33,926 nt of DNA. It comes from Deltaproteobacteria bacterium (GTDB taxonomy: Bacteria > Desulfobacterota > Desulfarculia > Adiutricales > Adiutricaceae). Below the pieces are notes generated by a model. That model saw only the letters and a list, made by a program, of their open reading frames with translations, was not told where the DNA came from and did no database searches. The stretch spans positions 1 through 33,926 of the forward strand of contig JAISFS010000268.1 of assembly GCA_031263485.1 (NCBI GenBank), in the 5' to 3' direction. Numbering within the stretch: position 1 is the stretch's first letter; every line of letters begins with the position of its first letter. The position numbers and the translations under genes are program-made. Positions 8,258 to 15,881 of this stretch are shown one piece after another.

Positions 8258-9640
8258 AGTCTTCCTCTACAGGATGTTCAAGCGATCAAGCATCGGCGGA
8301 ACCCCCATTTTTTAAGGTCTTGACGTACCGGCCCAAAGACAAAACCTGTCCGGATGTCTGCTACGGTCAAGCACAATGTCACTGCCTGTCACTCGGATAG
8401 GTTCTTATCACTGACAATGTTAGGCCTGCATTTGAACAGTCGTAACCGCGCATGCATCCAAGACGATATTCGTAACATCGACTGAAGACTTGCAGGTAAT
8501 TGGAAGACAATGTCAGAAACAGAACTCTTACGGCAACATTATGCAAAATAATCGTGAAGCAGAAATCGCCTTCCAGTAAGCCAAAGTGCTGAAGAGCTTG
8601 CACAATAAGCACCAGTCAATTATTCCGTCTATTCCCAAATCTGCAAAGGAGAGGGAGAGACATGGGGGGGACTTGGTGCAGGCGACCGATGACGTTGCGA
8701 TATCGCTCACATTCCAAAATAGGTTGGTTCTTGTCGTATGGAGTGGGGAGTTCAGGGAGTGAGTGTGGAGTTAAGGGAGGGAGTGATCAGAATCTGGTCG
8801 ACGAAAACAAGCGGAAAGCTAAGGTTAGGCTGAGAAGATTGAGCATGTTGCCTTGGTCTGGCTTCCAGCAGCTTGCCCCAAAAGGGTGTCGGTTGGTGTC
8901 GGATTCAACAAATGAATTCCCGGCTTGGAAATTCAAAAGATCAGGTTTAGGCGGTGTTCGGCACATGCTGAGTTGCTAATTGCATTTCTAATGGTGAAAG
9001 TTAAGCACGAATCTAATCGACTGTCAATACTTTTCGACTTGCCTGACCAAACAGCTCTTGTTTCTAAAATTCAATTTTGCACATTTCGAATTTTTATCAA
9101 TATTGCGCTATGATGCAAGTTGCCCCTTTGTTGAGCAACCTGCCTGTCTTTCATGTCACTTCAGCTGATATTCCTTGTCTTTCCTGGAATTGATGACAAC
9201 GACCGTGATTGATAAGTGAAAATCTTTAACGATATTATAATTATAGTATTCACTCATGGTGCCTGTTTCAACATGAGGGGTAGTCGTGGCTGGACATGGG
9301 GGACTGGTCTTCGGACCGTCAGGGGCTTGCTAAAGTCTTAGGGGGGAATAGCCTGACTCCTCGGAAAATTTATTACTTTTCCGAAGATAACTCGCACGAA
9401 AAATAATAATAGAATATGCTAAACAACCCGTGAATATCAAATTTGGAAATGTCGATATAGGTTTTTAATGGTCATTGCCCATCCTGATATTACCCGTATG
9501 TATCCCGCGAGGCAGGTTCACCCCATCGAGAACGGCATGGACCTGGCAGTCAATTGTTTTAGAACGCAGGAGGAAGGCGGATCATTTATCGGCGGTCGCA
9601 CTCCGACATGTCCGCATCCAGCATAAAGCAAGCCTGCCGT
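8258..9640. other. AT-rich non-coding stretch
   Basis: No frame here has a recognisable product. A purine-rich repeat (GGAGTTCAGGGAGTGAGTG followed by GGAGTTAAGGGAGGGAGTG) lies near 8747-8785. A perfect 8-bp-stem hairpin (TCGGAAAA / TTTTCCGA) lies at 9361-9384. The base composition matches the neighbouring receptor and helicase remnant rather than the housekeeping genes. Confidence 0.45.
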
Positions 9641-10370
9641 TCATCTCTTTCGTGCGTCCATGCGATTCGTTCGCCATGGAGCAGGGTTTTTCAGGATGGT
9701 GTTGAGAAACTGAGACGCTCTTGCGACTTTCCGGGAACCCCATGGTGTCAAGACCTCCCCGGGGCGCATGATTGACAGGCTGTCCCTGGCGCGGATGATC
9801 GCGATGTAGAAGAGCCTTCTCTCTTCCATGAGCAGCTCTCCTGTGACGTTCCTGTAAAAGGGAATTCTCCCTTCCACGCCGAAAAGATGAAGACGTGCTT
9901 CAATTCCATACCCTTGGCGGAATGGATGGAACTCATAGTCAGAGCGCCCTGGGGGGCGAAAGGGTGGTTCGAGTGGCAGTCCGCTGGAAGGTCCTTCTGT
10001 GGGATGTTTAGGGAATCGCGTTCCAGCGAATGCAGGAAACGGGTGAGGGAGCCTGCGCCTACCGCCCTGCGGGAGATTATCTCGACATCCCTTTCGCGGC
10101 CATTGTAGTTCTTAACGAATTTAAAAGGAATGATAGGCATGTAGTACGACCGGACAAGCGAGGGGCGCTTGCCCATGTGTCATCGTAGTTGCAGATCGCG
10201 CCGGGAAGTGCTCCCAGCCGTTTTGCCTCCATGCGGCATCTGTCGGGGAAAGGATAGACGACTATGTCGGCGAGCCTGTACCTGTTTCCTAATGCCCTAT
10301 ACACCGCTCTTTGAGCTGTGTCAACATTCATGCCTGGGATCAGAGGGTGTAATTGATTTTTTTCCCTCAT
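9641..10370 (-). pseudogene. UvrD/Rep-type DNA helicase, C-terminal remnant
   Basis: Three successive minus-strand frames together spell the C-terminal half of a superfamily 1 helicase. The first (from 10370) covers VVYPFPDRCRMEAKRLG. The second (10176 onward) carries motif V as SSIHSAKGMELKHVFIFSA. The third (from 9877) carries motif VI as EERRLFYIAIIRARDSL; the family form is EERRL.YV.ITRAR. Changes of frame near 10160 and near 9870, the latter close to a GGGAATTCTCCC stretch, break the gene. The N-terminal part with Walker A and B is absent. In life it would have unwound DNA in repair or in a mobile or defence system; the remnant cannot work. Confidence 0.75.
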
Positions 10371-11199
10371 GTCCAGTCATCATCGAGATCTCGTATTTAT
10401 TTCTCTATTGTTTTTTCAATTTTCAATATTTAAGATCCGTTCAGTGAAAATCATTACGAAGATATCGATACTGGATTTTGAAAGGATTATATCAGGTGCC
10501 CAAATATTCTCAAATTTCAATTGTGAGATTACGCGCTCATGCTAACGTCACCTTGCCTAAAAATTTATGTCGTCTCGGAAGTTTCCGGTTACAATAAAAT
10601 AATTCCTGATTATCTGAGGCGTATATTTTTTTGACATCTCCGAAATATCCATTCCTGTGAGCCCAAAATCAGCCGTTGAGAATTATTTGATTTTCATGAA
10701 CGTTGAATCGTTGGATCTCCTCGACTTTTGGCCGCGAGTAAACCATCTTGTTTTCAAGGATGACATCCCGGATCCATTCTTTCATGATTTTTCGCTGATA
10801 GACTTCGTTCATCAGTTGCCCCGTGAAGGGGCAGGTCACTGACAGGGGGAGTGTATTCCGGACACTTGCGTGTCTTTTCGCTGTATGACTGGCGCTTGAG
10901 ATCGTCAAAGCCGGTAAGTATAGTGACAGGCTCTCGCTTGAAATCCCGGCGTACCCGGACAGGACGATGTCCTTTGGAGCCCGGAAATCGACCCTTCCAT
11001 GTCCGCCTCCCGTCCACCTTCCCCACGCCGGATTCAAGGACGGAGGCAGCAAGTGACGCGTCACAGGCTGAAAGCTTTTGGACCCATCCGGCCGCCGGTT
11101 GCACCGCGCCTCCCTTGCTAAAGGTGGGCCGCAGGGGTATCATTGTGGCCATTCTAACCCCGCACCCTCCGTCCGGGGAGGTCCGCTCCGAGCGGGCCC
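10371..11199. other. Region without an intact gene
   Basis: AT-rich up to about 10850, GC-rich after it. A minus-strand frame ending at 10669 has a plausible hydrophilic tail (GQLMNEVYQRKIMKEWIRDV), but its other part is low-complexity and no family is recognised. It may be another decayed gene. No clear promoter for the downstream oxidoreductase gene was found. Confidence 0.35.
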
Positions 11200-11212
11200 G
11201 GGAGGCTTTCTG

Positions 11213-12103
11213 TTGACCAGGATAGGCTTCATAGGCGCCGGCAAGGTGGGATTCTCCCTAGGCAGGCTCATGTTCGCCAGGGGGATGGAGCTTTCGGGCT
11301 ACGCGTCGTGTAGCTACGCCTCCGCCGAGGAGGCAGCGGGATATACCGGCTCCAGGGCGTACCAGGGGCGGGACGCGCTTGTCGCGGCTTCTGACGTGGT
11401 CTTCGTGACGGTCCCGGACGATGCCATCCGTGCGGTCTGGCTAGAGGTCTCGGCTGGGGGGGGGCTTTCGGGCAAGCTCTTCTGTCACACGAGCGGGCTT
11501 CTCGCCTCGGACGTCTTCGAGGGCGCCCGGGAGCTGGGCGCCTCTGCGGCCTCCCTCCACCCCCTCATGGCCGTGCCTGACCGTCTGGAGTCATGGACTC
11601 TTCTGGCGGACGCCCTGTACGCCGCCGAAGGCGACCCGGATGCGCTGTTGAAGGTTGGCGCCATCTGCGATGCCCTGGGGGTCAGGTACGGGGTGGTGGC
11701 CAAGGAGGGCAAGGCGCTGTACCATTGCGCCGCCTCCATGGTCAGCAACTGCGCCGTTGCGCTAGCCTACATGGGCGAGAGCGCCTTCGCCGCCCTGGGC
11801 CTCGCGGACTCCGTGCCGGGGCTCTGGGGGCTCATGGTCCGGAACACGGCATCTGTAGCCGCCAGGGGTCCCGCCGCCGCCTTGACGGGACCGGTGGAGC
11901 GTGCGGACTCAGGCACGGTGCGGGCACATTTGTCGGCTCTTTCCGGAGACGACCGGGAGCTGTACCGCAGGCTGTGCCAGAAGCTTGTTGAGCTCTCGCG
12001 GGTGAAACACCCCGGGAGGGACTACGGGCCGCTTCTGGCGGTCCTGGAGTCCTTCAGGCCTGAGCCGGGAGGGGCAACCGGTCCCGCGACCCGTAGCCCA
12101 TGA
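11213..12103 (+). CDS. Rossmann-like/DUF2520 oxidoreductase, candidate ketopantoate reductase
   Basis: The 296-residue protein starts with an NAD(P)-binding fold (RIGFIGAGKVGFSLG, glycine motif GAGKVG at 8-13; DVVFVTVPDDAI next) and continues with the helical DUF2520 domain (ASLHPLMAV, LYHCAASMVSNC, ALTGPVERADSGTVRAHL). The frame is open further upstream to an ATG at 11078, but that N-terminus is low-complexity. The TTG at 11213 has GGGAGG seven bases upstream and places the glycine motif at the usual position. It lies before panB, panC and panD on the same strand, and no panE is seen, so it may reduce ketopantoate to pantoate. A non-PanE reductase called PanG has been described in Francisella; kinship with it was not tested here. 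Confidence 0.85.
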   Translation: MTRIGFIGAGKVGFSLGRLMFARGMELSGYASCSYASAEEAAGYTGSRAYQGRDALVAASDVVFVTVPDDAIRAVWLEVSAGGGLSGKLFCHTSGLLASDVFEGARELGASAASLHPLMAVPDRLESWTLLADALYAAEGDPDALLKVGAICDALGVRYGVVAKEGKALYHCAASMVSNCAVALAYMGESAFAALGLADSVPGLWGLMVRNTASVAARGPAAALTGPVERADSGTVRAHLSALSGDDRELYRRLCQKLVELSRVKHPGRDYGPLLAVLESFRPEPGGATGPATRSP

Positions 12104-12495
12104 GCCGTCGCAGTAGGTCCGGGCCCGTACGTGTCCGCACATCATGGCATGGGGGCGTATGCGGGGCTCGACAAGCCCGGAGATGACGGGTTGTCAGCCT
12201 GAGGCTCCGTTTCCATGGCGGAGCGTTGAAATTTTCCCCGCTATTCACGGGCAACACTCACGGTCATGGTTTCACGCGCGAGGCGCACAAGACGCATTGA
12301 CCGAGCCTCAAGGCCGTTTCAACGGCACGGATGGGCGGTCGGCGCAGGTGCCGCAAGCCCGTTAACTGGTGTGTAAGACCGGGTCGAGGCGCCTTAGGCT
12401 TCATATTAAGCGAGGATCAGCAAGATGCGCGGTTCAGCGCATGCGGCAGCTTCAACTACGACACCGGCGCATAGGATCCGGGGTCGCTTTCGAAA
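12104..12495. other. Intergenic spacer upstream of panB
   Basis: About 400 bp without a supported gene separate the oxidoreductase from panB. The 15-mer TGTGTAAGACCGGGT at 12370-12384 recurs exactly at 17939-17953, within the decayed panC'-panD copy. This hints that a scrap of the same duplicated sequence also lies here. Confidence 0.4.
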
Positions 12496-12506
12496 AGGGG
12501 GGTAGG

Positions 12507-13334
12507 ATGGCGACAAGGAAGACCGTTTCGACCTTCGCCCAGGCAAAGAAGACCGGCGACAAGCTCACGATGCTCACGGCCTACGACTACTCCTTCGCGA
12601 GGCTGGTGGACGCGAGCGGGGTGGACGCGATACTGGTGGGCGACTCGCTCGGGAACGTGATCCTGGGCCAGCCGGACACCATCTCGGTCACCATGGAGCA
12701 GATGATCCACCACACCCGCGCGGTGGCGGCAGGGGCCGAGAGCGCCCTGGTCGTGGGCGACATGCCTTTCCTGTCATACCAGGTCTCGGTCCAGGACGCC
12801 GTCCTGAACGCCGGCAGGCTCATGAAGGAGGGGAGGGCCCAGGCGGTCAAGCTCGAGGGCGGCGTGGCGGTGGAGTCGCAGATCAGGGCCATCGTGGACG
12901 CTTCCGTGCCCGTGATGGGCCACATCGGCCTGACGCCCCAGTCGATCAACGCCATGGGGGGCTTCAAGGTCCAGGGGAAGGGCGAGGACGCCGAGAGGCT
13001 CATGCGTGACGCGCTGGCCGTCCAGGACGCGGGGGCCTTCGCGGTGGTCATCGAGTGCGTGCCCCCCGAGACGGGGGACGCGCTCACCAAGGCGCTCGCG
13101 ATCCCGACAATTGGTATCGGTGCGGGGCCGGACTGCGACGGCCAGGTCCTGGTCTACCACGACCTCCTGGGCCTCTTCGGGGGCTTCCAGCCGAAGTTCG
13201 TGAAGAGGTACGCTAACGTTGGCGAGGTGATCAGCAAGGCCTTCGGTAACTTCGTCTCCGAGGTGAAGTCCGGAGCCTTCCCAGGTCCAGAGCACTGCTT
13301 CTCCTCCCCCCAGAAGCTGGACAAGCTCTATTAG
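12507..13334 (+). CDS. panB: Ketopantoate hydroxymethyltransferase
   Basis: PanB transfers a one-carbon unit from methylene-tetrahydrofolate to alpha-ketoisovalerate, giving ketopantoate, the first committed step to pantothenate and coenzyme A, in the cytoplasm. The 275-residue protein shows the family blocks in order: TMLTAYDYSFARL (21-33), VGDSLGN (44-50, metal/substrate site), VVGDMPF (82-88), AVKLEGG (113-119), MGHIGLTPQ (137-145), VIECVP (181-186) and IGIGAGPDCDGQVLVYHDLLGL (202-223). The length is normal. The frame is open back to 12369, but the ATG at 12507 follows an AGGGGGG tract at suitable distance and begins the conserved part. The panC and panD genes follow after a 790-bp repeat-bearing gap. 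Confidence 0.96.
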   Translation: MATRKTVSTFAQAKKTGDKLTMLTAYDYSFARLVDASGVDAILVGDSLGNVILGQPDTISVTMEQMIHHTRAVAAGAESALVVGDMPFLSYQVSVQDAVLNAGRLMKEGRAQAVKLEGGVAVESQIRAIVDASVPVMGHIGLTPQSINAMGGFKVQGKGEDAERLMRDALAVQDAGAFAVVIECVPPETGDALTKALAIPTIGIGAGPDCDGQVLVYHDLLGLFGGFQPKFVKRYANVGEVISKAFGNFVSEVKSGAFPGPEHCFSSPQKLDKLY

Positions 13335-13596
13335 ACAGGTCCCGGCGCCGGGGGTTTCAGGGGTAGGTCGCCTTGCCGCTCTAGCCAGCCTTCGGTAACA
13401 CGACCGCCAGCGTGCCGCTTCGGTCTGCCCCATCATGGCCAGCCAGGCCGTCTAAGCCCTTGCCCTTGACGCATGGCCGTGAGCCGTGCATAGTCTCTTG
13501 GCCAAGGGTCCTATGCCTTGCGCCCAATACTCCTGGAGACGGCTCAGTGGCTAAGACTCTGGAGAAGAGCCAGTAATGGCCAACGCTCCGGAGACG
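13335..13596. other. Spacer after panB
   Basis: A 12-bp palindrome CCCGGCGCCGGG lies seven bases after the panB stop (13341-13352). It has no proper T-run, so it is at best a weak terminator. From about 13522 on, degenerate relatives of the 25-bp repeat that follows are visible. Confidence 0.35.
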
Positions 13597-13720
13597 GCCA
13601 AGAGGCCAAGAGGCCAAGAGGCCAAGATTCTGGAGAAGGCTCAGGGCCAAGATTCTGGAGAAGGCTCAGGGCCGAGATTCTGGAGAAGGCTCAGGGCCAA
13701 GACTCTGGAGAGGGCTCGGG
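13597..13720 (+). repeat. Compound tandem repeat: 3 x 8 bp then 4 x 25 bp
   Basis: GCCAAGAG is repeated three times (13597-13620), then a 25-bp unit beginning GCCAAGATTCTGGAG is repeated four times (13621, 13646, 13671, 13696). The first two copies are identical, the third has one change and the fourth three. Weaker copies extend upstream to about 13522. As 25 is not a multiple of 3 and no gene is present, this is an intergenic minisatellite, about 400 bp before panC. Confidence 0.9.
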
Positions 13721-14115
13721 GCCCTAGCTCTTAACCCAAAGCTCGGACCGTAGCTCCAGGTTCATGGTCCTTGGCTTTGGGCGAGGTCCCGGGCAGGAAA
13801 GGTCCAGACGACCATTGGGAGCGCTGGCAGGTTTGTCTCGTTCGGTCCTGCCGGAGCTCCCTCACAGTTCCTTCGAACCGTGCAAGTACTGCCCTTACAG
13901 ACCCGGTCTGGCCTGTCCAGTCTCAACAAGTCCTGCTCAGATCAGGCCTGTGCAATCCATTCCTGTCCGGTCCAGATCACTCAAATCCGTTCCGTCCATT
14001 CCCGATTTGCCTCGACTCCAGGCATCGGGCAGGGGCGAAAGAGAGCCGCGTTTGAGATCCAGCGCAAGAAATCGGGACCCGGGGGTCCGGGCCTTCCCCG
14101 TGCGGGGCGTTCCGC
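13721..14115. other. Spacer upstream of panC
   Basis: No gene is supported. The frame of panC is open back to 13880, but the stretch before the panC start is low-complexity (repeated TCCGGTC- and CTGTCC-type runs) and lacks the conserved family sequence. Confidence 0.4.
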
Positions 14116-14125
14116 AGGAGACGAG

Positions 14126-15046
14126 ATGGAGTCGGTAAGCTCCATCCGGGAGATGAAGGCACGGTGCCGCGCCTGGCGAAGGCAGGGCCTCTCGGTGGGG
14201 CTAGTGCCCACCATGGGCTTTCTGCACCGTGGCCACGGGAGCCTGGTGGAGAGGAGCGTCCGCGAGAACGCCCGCACCGCCGTGTCGATCTTCGTGAACC
14301 CGACCCAGTTCGGGCCGGGGGAGGATCTGGAGGCCTACCCACGGGATCCGGCCCGGGACTCCGCGTACCTGAAGTCCCTGGGCGCGAATCTCCTGTTCAT
14401 GCCTGAGCCCTCCGAGATGTACCCGCCTGGCTTCGCGGCCGTCGCCGAGGTCCCGGCGCTGTCCGGGGGCCTGTGCGGGGCCTCGCGGCCCGGTCATTTC
14501 CGGGGGGTCTGCACGGTAGTGCTGAAGCTCCTCCACATCTCCTCCCCCGACCGCGCCTACTTCGGCATGAAGGACGCGCAGCAGTTCTTCGTCTTGAGGC
14601 GCATGGCACGGGACTTCGACATGGACGCGTCACTGGTCCCCTGCGAGACGGTCAGAGAGGAGGACGGTCTGGCTATGAGCTCCCGCAACTCGTACTTGAC
14701 CCCGGAGGAGAGGGCCGCGGCGCCGCTTCTCCGCACGGCACTCCTCGCGGCGGAGGACTACCTCAAGGGGGGGGGCAGGGATGCCGTCAAGGCCTGCGCC
14801 ATCGTCAGGGAGACGCTCGCCCCGGAGCCGCGCTTCGCGCTCGACTATGCCGAGGCCGTCTCGACCGCCGAACTGCAGCCCGTTGGGGCGGTGGAAGCCG
14901 AGATCCTCCTGGCGGCGGCGGCCAGGCTCGGGAAGGCCAGGCTCATCGACAACGTGGTCTTCGATCCTGCCGGAACATCCAAGAAAGCGCGAGGACAAGA
15001 TCGGAGCCAAGACCGAGGCCAGGACCGGGGGCAACGGCGATGCTGA
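14126..15046 (+). CDS. panC: Pantothenate synthetase (pantoate-beta-alanine ligase)
   Basis: PanC joins pantoate and beta-alanine at the cost of ATP, the last step of pantothenate synthesis. The 306-residue protein has the nucleotidyl-transferase signature PTMGFLHRGHGSL (28-40, His34 and His37 matching HxGH), FVNPTQFGPGEDLEAYPR (56-73), YFGMKDAQQF and the KMSKS-like block CETVREEDGLAMSSRNSYL. The ATG at 14126 follows AGGAG by five bases; upstream in-frame starts lie in low-complexity sequence. The C-terminus carries an extra tail of about 20 residues rich in Arg, Gln, Asp and Gly (KKARGQDRSQDRGQDRGQRR) after the normal end. The stop overlaps the panD start by seven bases, so translation of the two is likely coupled. 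Confidence 0.96.
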   Translation: MESVSSIREMKARCRAWRRQGLSVGLVPTMGFLHRGHGSLVERSVRENARTAVSIFVNPTQFGPGEDLEAYPRDPARDSAYLKSLGANLLFMPEPSEMYPPGFAAVAEVPALSGGLCGASRPGHFRGVCTVVLKLLHISSPDRAYFGMKDAQQFFVLRRMARDFDMDASLVPCETVREEDGLAMSSRNSYLTPEERAAAPLLRTALLAAEDYLKGGGRDAVKACAIVRETLAPEPRFALDYAEAVSTAELQPVGAVEAEILLAAAARLGKARLIDNVVFDPAGTSKKARGQDRSQDRGQDRGQRRC

Positions 15047-15468
15047 TCCAGCTCCTGAAAGCCAAGATCCACCGGGCTACGGTCACCGCCACCGAGCTGG
15101 ACTACGTTGGGAGCGTCACCATTGACGCAGATCTCATGGACGCCGCGGGGCTCGTGGAGTACGAGAAGATCCTGGCCGTGGACGTGAACAACGGCGCCCG
15201 CTTCGAGTCCTACTGCATCGCCGGGCCCAGGGGCTCCGGTACCGTCTGCGTGAACGGCGCCGCCGCCAGGCTGGCCACCCAGGGAGACAGGCTCATCGTG
15301 ATGGCGTTCTGCGGGCTCTCGCCCGAAGAGGCCCGCGGCTGGAAGCCGAAGGTGGTCTTCGTGGACGGCAACAACACACCGGTCCGCGTGGACACTTCCG
15401 AGAGCCACGGGGACCGTTTCGAGGACAGGAGTCTGAGTCAGGCATCTGAAGGAAAGGAAAGGCTCTGA
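15040..15468 (+). CDS. panD: Aspartate 1-decarboxylase (pyruvoyl-dependent proenzyme)
   Basis: PanD makes beta-alanine from aspartate, the substrate that PanC joins to pantoate. The 142-residue proenzyme is cleaved by itself between Gly24 and Ser25 (YVGSVTID), and Ser25 becomes the pyruvoyl group. Other expected residues are Lys9, Tyr22, Arg54 and Tyr58 (ARFESY) and the block GTVCVNGAAA (67-76). The position equivalent to Thr57 of the E. coli enzyme is Ser57, a mild change. The start ATG lies inside the end of panC. The protein runs past the usual end with a polar tail (about residues 118-142). A decayed second copy lies at 17788-18477. Confidence 0.95.
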   Translation: MLIQLLKAKIHRATVTATELDYVGSVTIDADLMDAAGLVEYEKILAVDVNNGARFESYCIAGPRGSGTVCVNGAAARLATQGDRLIVMAFCGLSPEEARGWKPKVVFVDGNNTPVRVDTSESHGDRFEDRSLSQASEGKERL

Positions 15469-15744
15469 GGGCCAGGGCTTGCGGGCTCTCTGGCGCGGTC
15501 ATCGTCCCGGACGCCATGATGTTTTGAGGATTTATGCCATATAGATCATGATGCATTCGCAGCCTTGGTGCCCGGGAAATATTCACCGAAGACTCTGGCG
15601 ACCTGCCCCCTCCCCGCTACCTCTGTATGCAATTGAACCTATCATTTTGATAAGCTATCTGAAAATCAGAGACAAAGATTTCCGTCACTTTCCGGACATA
15701 ACAACCCGTCAGCAACAAAATCTAAACCTTTATGCCATGGAATC
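15469..15744. other. Intergenic spacer after panD
   Basis: The G/C-rich tail of the pan unit gives way at about 15520 to AT-richer sequence leading to the AAA-ATPase gene. The bases to about 15505 are also present in the decayed copy downstream (near 18470). No gene or T-run terminator was seen. Confidence 0.4.
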
Positions 15745-15774
15745 TTGTCACTCTTGCTCATTCTATGGTATAGT
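15745..15774 (+). promoter_or_regulatory. Candidate sigma-70 type promoter of the AAA-ATPase gene
   Basis: TTGTCA (15745-15750) and TATAGT (15769-15774) are separated by 18 bp, in AT-rich sequence about 107 bp before the start codon. Confidence 0.4.
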
Positions 15775-15881
15775 CTCTTGATCGTTGGGCCTGGAATGAT
15801 CTTGTCAGTCCAGTCACGTGTTACGGCATTAGGGACATTGGCGTTTGCCTACGGCTGAGAAATGAGCGTAACGGAGGGAGT

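Noticed and set aside
8176-8420. Possible cobalamin riboswitch upstream of the TonB receptor
   Set aside because: The B12-box consensus and the conserved core bases were not found on the minus strand.
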